This document shows positions 10,660 to 22,817 of a stretch of DNA of 64,000 nt, piece by piece (position 1 is the first letter of the stretch; every line of letters begins with the position of its first letter). The DNA lies in assembly GCA_948567375.1 (NCBI GenBank), contig OX419760.1, positions 52,018,001 through 52,082,000 on the forward strand, read 5' to 3'. The stretch is from Lunularia cruciata. Its lineage: Eukaryota > Streptophyta > Marchantiopsida > Lunulariales > Lunulariaceae. Under the pieces are notes generated by a model, which made no database searches, was not told where the DNA came from, and was given only the letters and a program-made list of their open reading frames with translations. A program made the position numbers and the translations under genes.

Positions 10660-11580
10660 CTTTCTATGAATTGTTTGGACCACGCAAGACGGTGGCAGGA
10701 TTATTTCTCCTCTGTGTTGAAATTAAGGCAGAGCGCTGATGGGTTTTTGGACATTTGTGCTTCTGCAAAGCCCTCAGGTGCTCCAGAGATGCGCTCTCTC
10801 CACATAACCACACGTCGGCATGATCTGGTGAGGACTGCTGCGATAGACTTGGCCCGAGGAAACTTTTACCTTGTTCCGTCGAAGAGATCTCGGGTTGACT
10901 CCTTCCCGAGCGAGGACTAGAGCTTATTTGGCTCTATTGGGCTCTTTCGGACCAAAGGCCGAAAGAATATGTTGATTGAGGTCCTGCCAGGAAAGTTTTA
11001 ACTTCGAGCAATTTCCATAGCTTTGGGTCCTTATAATTGCTACTTTGAGTCGATTCCGTAAATATCAGGTCCACAAAACTGTTGCTTCGCATTCGGCTCG
11101 AACTTGGACCGGATGCACCCGGGATATGGACCCAATACTTTCCCATTTCTCTGATCTATCATATTTGGCATGAGTTGGGTCAAGATGATTCTATGTCGGA
11201 CTACGGCGATAGCTCCCCGTTATTGTATATCCTAAATTAAATACGAGCTACATATGCATGCATTAAGACCATTTCTTACCATACCCTGGCTGTAGTAGGA
11301 ACAGGAGATGGAAGATTTTAACTTCAAGGAGCATTCCGTGGCTTTGCAACCCTCAACAAGAATATCAACATGGGTCTTCAATGGGGGGCCCTCTGTGTAC
11401 TTTCGGATGATATAATAGGCCTTGGTTGTCAGAACTGCAACCTAAGAAGTAGCGACTCGGATGCGCACTACAGTATTATAATTTCCACGTCACAGTATCA
11501 TCTCGCCAGCAAGGAGAGACCGTACATCCACATCCTGCAGCGCGTTGAAAAGCAAACAATTCAGTTACAGTAGCAAATGA
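10660..11580. repeat. Array modules P and Q, copy 1
   Basis: Positions 10680-11290 match 20520-20690 plus 21520-22010. Positions 11290-11510 match about 22220-22400 (landmark cagtattataattNccNc). The right-hand copy is split by module I and unrelated bases, so this is the uninterrupted version. It contains small inverted repeats such as ctcggg...cccgag (about 10890-10911) and ctttcgg...ccgaaag (about 10944-10965). No ORF is conserved between the copies. Confidence 0.7.
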
Positions 11581-11599
11581 ACTTCAGACAAGTGTACAT

Positions 11600-12530
11600 G
11601 CACAAGCAGAGGAGTGTGCAAACCCGGAAACTGCAGTACTTTACTCCCGTAGTGTAATTGACTTCAAGGCCATTGCACCTGTATCCCCGAAAGAGCGTCA
11701 CGGAGCTCCTTGGGTCAAACCCCTCTTCCAACTCGCCAGCAAGCGAGGCCTAGTTCAAGACTCCCAAGATTACTATACGAAGTTGGTCGCACTGTATCTG
11801 TCCTCAGATCGTAGCTTCATCTTCTCGCTGAATATAGGACGATGCCGTTGATAGCTTAATCTTTTTACCTTCGATTTAAGAAGGTAAGGCCGTGGTGGCG
11901 GACTGATCAACATGAACCAGTGAATCAGATGTCAAAATCGGAAGACGCTCTCACAACGAGAATCCGGCACCTATCCTAGACATGGAAATAATATACTAGG
12001 GGAAACGTTTCCTTACTCCGATCCATAGAAATTGGCTGTCAAGGTTTAGAAACGGTTGGTTTGTATCATCTAGGAAACAAAAATGAACTGTAGAAAGAAA
12101 AACAAAGACTCTGTATAAATAACATGTTAGAGTCTCGAAACTGAACTTTCTCCCTTTAAACATTCTCCCTTACTTTATATTTCCCTATATAAAAAATCTA
12201 CCTATTTTTTTCAATTAATTTAGTTATTTATAAAAGTATCTTATCCATAGAATCCTCTTCAGATACGTTTCCCCATGGTTGTATTGGGAAATTCCCTATA
12301 TTAAATATTCATATATCAGAAAAGTCAGTATCCCTATCTTGAAACAAGAGAATATCCTTGATTTAATTTCTAAAAAGACCTTTTCTTCATCTCCACATAT
12401 TTTCGAAAATTCATCTCATAGTGTGATTATAGACAAAATACGAATATATAAATTAAAATTTTTAATCTCACAAAGATAACATTCAATTCTCATGTTTATT
12501 GTTAATATTGCATGTCGTCCCCGGGATGAC
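11600..12530. repeat. Array modules B2 and AT segment
   Basis: Positions 11610-11940 are module B, matching 5200-5480 and 17860-18140. From about 11950 (ctctcacaacgagaatcc) the sequence matches about 18165 onward and then becomes AT-rich to 12530, as at 1-286. No gene is apparent; a 66-codon AT-rich frame at 12279-12479 is not convincing. Confidence 0.7.
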
Positions 12531-14480
12531 TAAAAGGTTGTTGTCTGCAAACTCACGCACCACCGACTAGTTACTCCCTAGCGTTATATGGTTCTAAACA
12601 TGACCATTCAATGTTGAATACTCAGAACAACCACCTGATTGGCTTGGGAGTAGCTACTTTTCAAGAAACGGGAAAAACGCAAGAAACAAGATATCTCGGC
12701 TCGTTGTTCACTCTGTCGTAGCTTCCTCGGATTACTCAGCATATCGAGATGAACCCGTCGTCTTGATGTGTGAACCAGGAAATGCCCCAAAGTTTTTCTC
12801 GCACAGAAAAAGGACCGATCATGTAAGGGAATAACAACATGACACTGTAATATTATAGATTCAATCATTCGTTTTCTTCGGGACATTTATATTTAGTACT
12901 TGCCTATCCAACACTTCAATTTGTGATACTCAATCTGGTCATTATCCACTTCAAGTTGTGATTCTCAGTTTCAGAGTTCCTAACTGTTGAAATTGTACTT
13001 GCGTGAATCTTATAAAATAAGTTTGTTCAGCTTCTGTCTGGCGGCACCTACCACCTCTTTCACTTAAGTTTTATTGCCTCGTTTCAACAGGTAAGCATCT
13101 CAGTTGAGGCTGCTTAACCTCCCTTCACCTGACCTTGAAGAGAGCAGCCTATCCCCCACATTATAATACACAATGATCATTTCGTGTGTACATAGAACCG
13201 AAACTGAGTTTGAACGACATGTTAGCAAAGAGTAGACTAAAGAGTTAGATTCCCTTGGTTCACATCACATTGTAATATTTTAATCGTGTATATGTGAAAT
13301 GAGACAGGAGCGTTCAAACCGACGCAAATCAAACTAAATAATTCAGCTATGTAAATCTAAACAGCTCGGAATTGTTCCAAAACACGTGCAGATGTCACAA
13401 TGTAGGATTGATAGTGGCATGTAAGGTGAATATTGCATTCAAAACGAACATCTTTACAAAATATTTAACACAAAAGCACTCCTCGTAAAGGGAAAGAGCG
13501 GAGTTTCGCAGAACCGGATAGTGTATGTCATATCATACTCATTAAGTCTTAAACCACTGACGCAACAGACTGCCATAGTAAGCCTGCATGGAAGCACAAA
13601 CGACTTCATCAGTGCCCACGAACTGCCGGTATCCCGGCGTATCGAGTTTCTGGTTTGTTGAGTGCCAGGACTTACTTGTCTGTGTCCATAAAAATGCCCC
13701 TTTAGGCCTGTCTTTGAAGCCCTTGTCGGACAATGGAAAGATGTCGAGAACAAAGCATAGTGGTACGAAGAGACGTGAAGTTTGAAATACTTGCAAGTAA
13801 AGCACTCAAGGAGGCTAGGTGGAGAAAATACCTTGCGTATTCTTGAAAGGAAGTTCTTAGTACTCGGAGAATACAAGCAAGAAGCGAAATCATCGAAAGC
13901 GATATGCATCATATCAAAGAACGAGTGCATTAGTTACAAGGAGATCACAGCATTAGAAACACAGGAAACGTAATGCATGGCGATTGAACTGCTGAAACGA
14001 GGAACTACGACTGGAGGGAAAGCAATAAGACGAATGCTGCTCGGTCTGTAGCCGATACACTGAAAAAAATCGCAGAGTCCCGACGCCGAGAAAAAATGTG
14101 CGAGGGCCAAGTAAGGAACATATGATACACGCGTGGTAAACGGGAAGAACGGGCGCGAAGAAAATGACATCAAAAGGAGAATATACCCTATAGAATATAA
14201 GGAAAACAATAAACGAAGTACATTGTTGTAAAAGTACGCTATCGTTACACGAATTGGAGCAAAATGGGCTCTTAGACTACAGATGTATAGATTTGTCCTT
14301 CAAGATGAACGTGGCTAACATCACCGTGCGCTTAATGTACACAAATAGTGCAAATTTCTTCATCGTAGAACATGGCTGTCGTACTACTGTAAAAGTTCCT
14401 CACCTTTCTCTGGAAAGAAGCTGCATTTGGATTTCAGGACGCCACATTACTTTCAGCTTCAGTACAACCCGAAAGTCCAA
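12530..14480. repeat. Array module A, copy A2 (intact context)
   Basis: This copy is continuous with module B/AT on its left and with hydrolase copy 2 on its right, so it defines the module order. It is near-identical to A1 (287-2250) and diverged from A3 (18480-20040). The largest overlapping frame (13454-13930, minus) is shifted relative to A1 by single-base indels, for example in the run corresponding to about 1495-1500 of A1, which argues against a protein-coding role. Confidence 0.75.
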
Positions 14481-14688
14481 CTGTATGGTTGACCTAGGTA
14501 GGTTACCGGGGCTAAAGGTAAGGTAGTCACTGCGCCAAATGGTCCCACAAGGCATCAAGATATAAACAGCGTAGTGGTAGTACTATGATAGTTCAACTTA
14601 TGTAGTAATATCCACAACCTAGCTTCAGTCTAGATCCTGCCTTGACACACGAGTTCCTAAAGACACTATATTTCTCCTACTTGATGCA

Positions 14689-16770
14689 TTATCTACGCGG
14701 TTTTTTCCAACTAGAAGCAGTTTCCGGAATGAGGATACATTCCTTTCCCTCACTACTGCTTCCGTGTTTCGGAAGGGTGTCTTTGTGGCTGCGGTTATCG
14801 GATAGGTCTCTTCTTTTCGCTGCAGCATCCTGACTGTCGCTCAACTTGGTGTTTCCCTCTGAGGGACTGTCTTGCGTTCTGGCCTTCTTAGAAATCTCGA
14901 GCTGCTTCTGCATCTCAACGAGGTTCGTGTTCGGTTTCCTGTTTCTGAAATCTACTGATTCTGTACGAATTCTCTGACCGAGAATACTCATCGTATTGGA
15001 ATGTAACGCATCAGCCTGACACACCCCAAAGTGATCTGCAGATACTGAAATAAAGTAATCAACGTCACTCCTGGCAGATGCCTCCTCTACTACCATTACG
15101 CTTTTGCTTCCAAACTGTTTCTGCAAAGATGAAGAGTTCACAGTTATGACCAAGGCATTAAACTTCTGCAACCTCTACGTGCGCGCGTTCACCTGTAAAA
15201 CTCTGACGCCACACGCGTCATCTTTTCCCAAATTAATGATCTGTCTTATACTTACCTAGTGGCCCGTAGATGAATGAGGTTTGGTTCCATTTCAATATGT
15301 TAAGATACATGTATTTAGGAACAAAAAGACAATAAAAATGAAAATAAAACAAAGATTGAAGGCGAAGATTTTAACGGGTTGAGTTGGGGACGAGGTCCTT
15401 TCTCGCATCTCTATAGAGGCGAAAGAGCCACTGACCCTAGATTTGGACATATAACCATGAGACATTATTTTACGATTGTCAAATCAGATTTCATGTCGTA
15501 GAAACAAGGGGTGAGGGCGTTTCTGCGCGTAAGGAAACCGACTCCGAGACTCATATACCTACCAGATCCGAAGCATATAAATGACAGGGATTGTTCTCGT
15601 TGCTAGTCCACAGGTATACACAGGTATAGTAACTAAAACTTCGTCGAAGTATTTACGAGGTCCAATCAATTATACATGAAAACCAGATTCGAAGTCATCT
15701 GTCAAAGCGAGAGAAGGTCGTGAGTGAGAGTACTTTGTCTTACGTGCTGCCAGTGATTGGAAGATCCTTACCAACTTGGTTTTGTGGGTCGCATGAAGCG
15801 CGTATGTCCTGCATTTTGAGTACAGTTTATGAGCTTCTCGCTTCCTGTAGGCAGAGAAATCCTGATTCACCCTTGCCATCTCCTTGCCCAGCACTTTCAT
15901 TAGCTTAAGCCCTAAATGCTGAGTGCTTTCGTCAATTTTGTCTGCAGAACTTTTAATCGCAATCGCCTTAGACCCACTATGCGGTGTTGCATAGAAGAAA
16001 ACACTGCTCAACTTGTCCAGGAATTTGTACAGTTTGACCTTCTTCTCGATAGATTTCTCCATCGACGCTACCATATCCACACCCAGCACAAAATTCTTGA
16101 TCAATATTCCGCCGAGGTCGTGTCCAACTAAAAAAATGGGGATATTTTCATCTTCCTGACCCAGAGCCACATCTTGATGCAAAATGAGATCTTGGATAAA
16201 GTTCTCAGTCAAAAGATAGTCGTCGGTATCTGTGCTTCCTATGTCTTCAGGGATTTCTGGGCTGCCATTCTACGACATGGCTAGCACACGAATTTTGCAT
16301 GAGACCTTTTCCTCCACGCCTCTGGGCTTGGTGTTTAAATACTCTGGAAGCAAAGTGACAGGCCAGCATTCCTCGCTGTTTCCCCTTTTCCATGTTCTCC
16401 AAAAGGCATTATCTTTGGCATCCTCGTCGAAGGTGAATCCATGGAAAAGTACAACAACCGCGTCGGGTTTCTGCTCTGGTAGAAGTTCAAACACAGAATC
16501 GTTCAACCTCTGCGTGGACAGATTCTCAGATGTTAATGATCAAAACCCCGTCAAACGATATGCAACAAATGAGTTATATCTGTTGAACTACTTCAATCCA
16601 TAATACTTTGAAGTAAGGTACATGTAAGGTAAATTGCGTACCTTGAACTTTTTTGTCCTCTCCAATTCATCTGGAGAGACGCCGCCAGAGCTGAACATCT
16701 TGAAGTATCCAAGAGGAGACTTCAGGATTCTGGTGAAAGAGCTGAAAGCCCTCAGGATGGCCTCCACCAT
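14689..16770 (-). pseudogene. SERAC1-like alpha/beta-hydrolase, copy 2, with one in-frame stop
   Basis: The gene structure equals copy 1: exon 1 16770-16642 (43 codons), exon 2 16509-15772 (246 codons), exon 3 15120-14689 (143 codons plus stop). All junctions are phase 0, with donors GTACGC and GTAAGG and acceptors ACGCAG and TTGCAG. Motifs are VVVLFHG, GHDLGG, ATPHSGS, then EEASAR and SADHFGVC in exon 3. The only lesion found is TAG at 16272-16270, where copy 1 has the Tyr codon TAC in AMSYNG (codon 123 here, 130 in copy 1). The frame continues open for the remaining roughly 300 codons. It could be a very young pseudogene, a sequencing or assembly error, or a locus with read-through; splicing out the codon is not supported by nearby sites. 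Both copies have Asp at the nucleophile position, so that change predates the duplication. Confidence 0.75.
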
Positions 16771-17060
16771 GCCCTACTGTTATCACAATTTCTTCGTTTC
16801 AAGATGCTAAGAAAAGCGATCCTTGTCCAAGTTCGATCACTCCCTTCAATTCAGATCCTAACACCAAACAGGTCAATATTTTGCATTGAGTTGCAAAATG
16901 TGTTGTCCAAGAGAAGAATTCGGGTAACGAATGAGCAAAGGCAGGGCTATGATTCCAGGGTTCTAATCTTATAAGATACGGCTTTGATGAAACGCGTCTG
17001 TTAGGACCAAGCGAGAGTAGCATTCGTCTTTTAACACCGACTTCCACGACAGCCCGGCGA
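16771..17060 (-). promoter_or_regulatory. Presumed 5' flank of hydrolase copy 2
   Basis: This region is collinear with 8341-8650 upstream of copy 1 but has several small indels. It is followed directly by module H, without the roughly 280-bp segment seen in copy 1. No TATA-like run comparable to that of copy 1 is seen here. Confidence 0.35.
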
Positions 17061-17720
17061 GCTCGAGGAAGTTACTAAAGACAGTGCTACCTTTTCCAAA
17101 ACAAGTTCCGCGATATACCGTGTGACAACCATTGAAAAGTGTACAGTAAGAAGTGGGTCTGTCAGTGACAAAAGTGCGTCAAAACACCCAGCGCTGAACC
17201 AGGCACAGGGGATCGGTACATCCACATGCTCATGATCAGGTGGTCGGTGGGCTCCCGTCACGAGCCTCCCTATTAGTTAACATTGCCATCAAAAACTACA
17301 TCTGTGCAAAATTCTATGGTTGACCGGATAGTGGACGTCCACATAGCATTTGCTCAGCTGACCTCAGATGTGATGGCCTGTGAATCTAGTTAGATCCATC
17401 GAATTACAAAGAGGAGCAAGTTTGGAATTCAATCTCATCCCCGTCCATTACATAATAGTGTTGATGCGTATATTAATTCAGTCTCTGCAGCTACATACAC
17501 GAATCGAGGCATCAGCAGACTTGTCACTGCTGAATGTCGGGGATTTCTCTATAATGTGCAATGATAATCTATCTGAGTGATGCGAATGTGACTTAAAGAA
17601 AGAAGGAAAAGACGGCTACGTGCAGAGAGGTTATACTTGTCCATGGGCGAAGATGCTATTTCTAATTGACAGTCATCGTACATCTGTACACGGTGCCGTG
17701 TTGAACAGAAAACCCTTCAG
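17060..17720. repeat. Array modules H2 and I1
   Basis: Positions 17080-17330 match 8929-9170 (H). Positions 17330-17720 (I, starting near gtccacatagca) match about 20710-21080, where I lies inside module P. Shared landmarks are caaagaggagcaagtt, agacttgtcactg and ataatctatct. I see no coding potential. Confidence 0.7.
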
Positions 17721-17859
17721 CTACAGTTAAAAAGGCGACCGCGTACGATAAAGAAGTATGGGAAGACCCCATCAAGCCGTACCCTTCAGCTAGAGTAGGA
17801 AATAGACTTCAGACGGAGCTACAGTGTGAAGTCTAGAGTCTACAGTGCGACAAGTATGA

Positions 17860-20040
17860 GTTTAGAGACCCAGCACTGTACTCCCTCAGTTTGGTTGACT
17901 GCAAGGCCATTGGAACTGTATCGCAGAAAGAGCGTCCCAGAGCACCTCGATCAAACTCCGCTTACAACTCGCCAGCAAGCGAGGCTATGTTCAATACTCC
18001 CAAGATAGTCAGGTTGCCCTGCATCTGTAGCTTCCACCCACTACGAATCTACGACATTAATGTTGATAGTTTAATCCTTTTGCCTTCGCTTAAAGAATGT
18101 TAGATTGTGGTGGCGGCCTGATCAACATAAACCAGTGAATCAAATGTCGTTTATAAAAAGGAGAACGCTCTCACAAGGCATCCGACCCCTCCCTAGACAT
18201 GAAAATAATATGTTAAGGAAAACGTTTCTTTTACCCTAATCAACAGAAAGTGCCATCAAGGTTAATGGAACAGTCGATTTGTACCATCTAAAGAAAAAAC
18301 TACAGAAACCTGTAAAGAAACAAAAGATTCTGTAAATAAAATTGCCTCAACTTAAAGTTAAAGTCGGGAAACTCCAAACTGGGGTTTCCCCCTTCAAAAC
18401 ATGCCGTTACTTTATATCTTCCTTTAGCTTAGTTTTAACTAACTTAGAAGCAATAGAAACACCAAATTATCCACCGACTAGCTATTACCTCGCGTTAAAT
18501 GGTTATCAACATGACCATTTAACGTTGACCGTTGATGAGAGAATACGCCGAGCCAATGCCTGATGGGCTTGGAAGTAGCTACTCATACAGCACAAGAAAA
18601 GAGGAATCTCGGCTCGTTGTTCACTCTGTCGTAGTTTGCTCGAAATTCTCATCATATCGAGATGGACCCGTCGTCTTGATGTGTGGACCCAGGAAATGCA
18701 TCAAAATTTTTCTCGCTCAAAAAGAGCACCGATCATGTGAGGGTATAAGAATATAACTGTGATATTATAGCCTCAATCATTCATTCCCTTCAGGTCATTT
18801 GTACTTAGTACTTGCCTATCATACGGTTCAATTTGTGGTACTCGATATGGTCATTATCCACTTCAACTTGTGATTCCGAGTTTCGGAGTTCCGAGCTGTT
18901 GGAATTGTACTTGCGTGAATGTCAATAAGCTTTTGAGCTTGTGTCTGGCGGCACCTATCAGCCTCTTTCACGTCAACTTCTATAGTCTCGTTTCAACTGG
19001 TAAGTATATCAGTTGAAGCTGCTTAGTCTCCGTACACTTGAACTTGAAGATAGCACCTACACCCCACATTATAATACACATTGACCATTCGTGTGTACAT
19101 AGAACCTAATCTGCGTTTGAGCGAGATGTAAGCAAAAAGTACACTAAAGATTTAGATTCCCGTGGTTAACATCACATTGCAATGTACGCAATCGTGTATA
19201 TGTGAAACGACAGCAGGAGGCGTTCAAACAGCGTGGAATCTGAACCAACTGAGGACAGAACCGACGCAAATCAAGCAATGCAACTCTAAGTAACTAATTA
19301 AGGGTATATAAATCTAAGCTGCTTGGAATTCTACCAAAAAAGTGCAAATGTTGTATACATAGGATTGATAGTGTGATGTATTCCACGAACGGTGAATATT
19401 GCCTGCAATATGAAGATCATTATAGAATAATTAACCACAAAATAATTCATTCTAGAACACTACAAAGCTTTGGCGCACTAGAGGAAGTTAGTGTTAGTTC
19501 CTCTTAAAGGGAAAAGAGCGGAGGGCCACAGAACCGGATAGTGTATGTGTCATATTACACTAATAGAGCCTAAAACACTGAAGCAGCAGACTGCCATAGT
19601 AAGCCTGCACGCAAGCAAGAACGACTTCATGACTTCATCAGTGCCCACGAAGTGACAGTATCCCATCGTATCTAGTTTCTGGTTTGTTCATGATTGCCAG
19701 GGCAAACTTGCCTGTTTCCATTAAAGTGCCCCTTCAGGCCCGTCTTTGAAAGAACTTGCTGGGTAATGGAAAGATGTCGAGAACAAAGCATAAAATTAGG
19801 GAGGTGTATCAAGTTTGAAATACAGGAAAGTGTAGCACTCAAATAGGGTAGGTGGAGAAGGAACTGTGCTGATTCCTGAAAGCAAATAGTTTAGTATTCG
19901 GAGAATAAACATGCAACATATCAAAGACGAGTGCATTAGTTATGGAGAGATCAAAGAATTAGAAACGCAGGAAACGTAAATCATGGCGATTGAACCGCTA
20001 AAACGAGGAACTACTACGAGACGGAAACCAGTGGGAACTC
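17860..20040. repeat. Array modules B3, AT and A3
   Basis: Positions 17860-18140 are module B, 18165-18470 the AT segment and 18480-20040 module A. This is the most diverged A copy, with many small indels, and it stops at about 20040 just after the cggcgattgaac-like block. No hydrolase module follows it, so the third unit has lost G or never had it. Confidence 0.7.
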
Positions 20041-20510
20041 ATGTAAATTTTATTATTTTCTACTTTTGAAAATTATTTATGATGGAAAACATGAAACAGA
20101 AAGTTTTCTCTTTGCATCATTATCCATTTTCTTTTTTTCCATGGTTATGTCATTCTTGTACCATTCCTAACTCCATATAAATTCTTTTAGTTTCCAATTT
20201 GGGAAAGATATCACGATGGAAAATATGAAGTGGGAGATGCAAAGAACTAAATTTGTCTATGTTAATCGCATTACTCGTAGAAAATTTGATGTAATATCGC
20301 ATGCCTTTGGTCTCACTGGTAAACTTTGATCGTTGAACCCCAAGATACGTGCGAAATACTAGCAAATTTTGGAGAAGTGAAATTAATATGCATGGTTGAT
20401 CTTCGTGGTTGCTTTTTTTACTCTCGGTTTATTTTGAAGATGCCCGATATTGAAAATATACATTCACAGCAATTGAAAAAAAGGTTTGAGATAGCGTTAC
20501 GAAATGGATT
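20041..20510. other. AT-rich spacer between A3 and module P
   Basis: This is about 470 bp with no counterpart in the other units. Short frames are present on both strands (for example 20150-20365, minus) but none is recognisable. It occupies the place where the hydrolase module would be expected, so it may be insertion or deletion-repair DNA. Confidence 0.4.
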
Positions 20511-22400
20511 CCGTACTGACCCGCGCAAGACGATGGCAGGATTACTGCTCTATTTGTTGAAGTTCAGGTAGAGCGATGATACGTTTTCTGACATTTCCGC
20601 TTCTCCTAAGCTTTCAGGTGCTCCAGACAAGGTGTATGCATATGCACGCGCTCTATCCACATTACCACAGCTGATCTAAGATAGCATCTAGCTGTTCGTC
20701 ACGTGCACGGTCCACATAGCAATTGCTCAGATGATCTCAGATGCGATAGCGGCTAAATCTAGATAGATCTACTGAATTCAAAGAGGAGCAAGTTGAGAAT
20801 CCAATCTCATCCCCGGCCCTTAGATAATCAAATTGACCCGCACATTGGTTCGGCCTCTGCAGCACTATATACGTATCGTGACATGACAGACTTGTCACTG
20901 TTGAATGTGAGAGAATTCTCTATAATGTGCAGCGATAATCTATCTAAGTGATGCAAATGTGAGGTAAAGAAAGAAACAAAGAAAGAAAGGAAAGATGGCT
21001 CTGTGTTGAGAGGTTATACTCATCCGATGGGCCAAGGTAGACGCTGTTTCTGATTGACAGTCATAGTACATCTGGTACCCGGTGATATGCTGACATTTGC
21101 TACAACACCAATGAAAAGATCACTGTAGATGCTTCTGAGTATTTTTGCAATCATGCGAAAATGTATTGGCAAATGTATTGTGTTTTTGCGCCAGGCACAA
21201 GATCTTTTGGTGTGATTCTAGTCAAAATCTGTTACCGGGAATTGCTCGAATCAAGATATTAGCATGATGTTTTCTTGGTTGTCTTCTGGTATGATCTTGA
21301 TGTAGGACTCCTCAACTCAAGCCAAACCCAAGGTGAGTGAGAGAAAGTGGAGTTAAGACTGTCTATCTTGAGACGATAACTAATACATAGTATTACCACT
21401 TTCAAGAGTTCGAAAGTGCTCGAGATCATGGATTCAGAGAATCTTATGCAGACCGAAGGTTCAGTCGATGTCAAACTGTAAAAGACAGACCATCATTACA
21501 ATCTTTTTTTATACCATCAGCATGATCTGGCCGGAACTGGTGCGAATAAACTTGGCCCGAGGAAATTTTACCTTGATTCTTCGAAGAGATTTCGGGTTGA
21601 GTCTTTCCCGAGCGAGTACTCGAGCTTATGACTATTTGGCCCTATTCGGGCTTTCTCGGCCCAAAGATCGACCTAAACGACTTGGTGCTTGAGGTTTTGC
21701 CAGGAAAATTTAGTTTCGACCGATTTCCATAGCTTCGAGTCCCCATTGCTATTTCGGGTCGATTTCGTAGAGATCAGGTCCACAAAACTGTTGCTTCGAA
21801 TTCGGCTCAAATTTCGACCGGATGCATATGGATCCAATATTCTTTTTGCCTTCTCCGAAAGTAGTATAGTTTGGTTTTAGTTGGGTCGAGATGACTCTAC
21901 GTCGGACTACGGTGCCAACTCCTCGATATTAGAGAATCGAAACCAAATAACGAGCTACAATGCATTCGATCTTTCCTTACCACAGCCTGGCTGTGGTAAG
22001 AAAAGGAAGATGCAAGATTTAAGTTGAACTACCATTCAAAAGGTGGTGTTTTTGCAGCCCTAGACAAAAGTTGTTTATAGATGAAATGAGATTTTCAAGA
22101 TTTTCCAGGCAACTTGCTACGCACAATCTCATGTTATCTTGAAAACTTAATAAAGTTATTATTTCTGACATGAACTTCGTCCTAGCCAACGTAGCAGGAG
22201 TGTGAAGCTAGAAATTCAATGCAGTGGGCAGTAGAACATGTTCAACATTGTCTCCAATGCGGGGCCATGTGTACTTTTGGATGATGAAATCGACCTTCAG
22301 CGTCAAACTCTGCGGGGCAGTGAGAATTGCAAGCTAAGAGGAAGCGATCGGACACGCACTTCAGTATTATAATTCCCTCATCACAGTATCATGTGATTTT
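20511..22400. repeat. Array modules P/Q copy 2, interrupted by module I2
   Basis: P begins at 20515 (cgcaagacgatggcagg) and breaks at about 20690. Module I2 occupies about 20710-21080, then unmatched sequence runs to 21515, and P resumes at gcatgatctgg (21519) and continues to about 22010. Q follows at about 22220-22400. The rearrangement shows that modules moved relative to each other after the tandem duplication. Confidence 0.65.
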
Positions 22401-22660
22401 ACAGATCAATTAGTCGTTTCTTCAGGACATTTGCACTGAGTGCTTGCCTATCAAACAATTCAATTTGTGCTCGATGTGGTCATTATCTACTTCAAGTTAC
22501 GATTCTGAGTGTTGGATTTCCGAGCTGGACTTGTACTTGCGTGAATCTTGATAAGTTTGATAAGCTGTTCAGCTTCTCTCTGGCGGCAACTGTCACCTCT
22601 TTCGTGTCAGGTTCTCTTGTCCCATTTCTACTGGCGATTGTATGAATTGAGCCTGCTTAA
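22390..22660. repeat. Array module A fragment A4
   Basis: This fragment matches A1 at about 560-830 (landmarks cttgcctatcaaac, ggtcattatc, cttgcgtgaatctt and ttcagcttct). It is the rightmost recognisable piece of the array and stops about 1.5 kb before the NDUFA1 stop codon. Confidence 0.65.
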
Positions 22661-22753
22661 CGAGGGTTCCGTATTTGCTGGAGAGAACGCAAAGAAACCA
22701 TTGATATGAGTCTAACCTGTCTAGTCATGTTTGGACTCATCGGCTGGGGTCGG

Positions 22754-22817
22754 GGCGTTTTGGCATGTTGAATCTCGACAGAGTGCACAGGGACGAGATT
22801 CTGCATCCCAAAACGCC
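22754..22817. repeat. Inverted repeat with 24-nt arms
   Basis: The arms are 22754-22777 and 22794-22817, matching at 21 of 24 positions around a 16-nt loop. Two perfect blocks (ggcgttttgg/ccaaaacgcc and gaatctcg/cgagattc) are separated by a 6-nt stretch holding all three mismatches. The arm size is compatible with a small foldback RNA, but no transcript evidence is available. Confidence 0.8.

Noticed and set aside
10890-10965. Short GC hairpins resembling bacterial terminators
   Set aside because: The window is plant nuclear DNA, and the hairpins are only partly kept in the second P copy.
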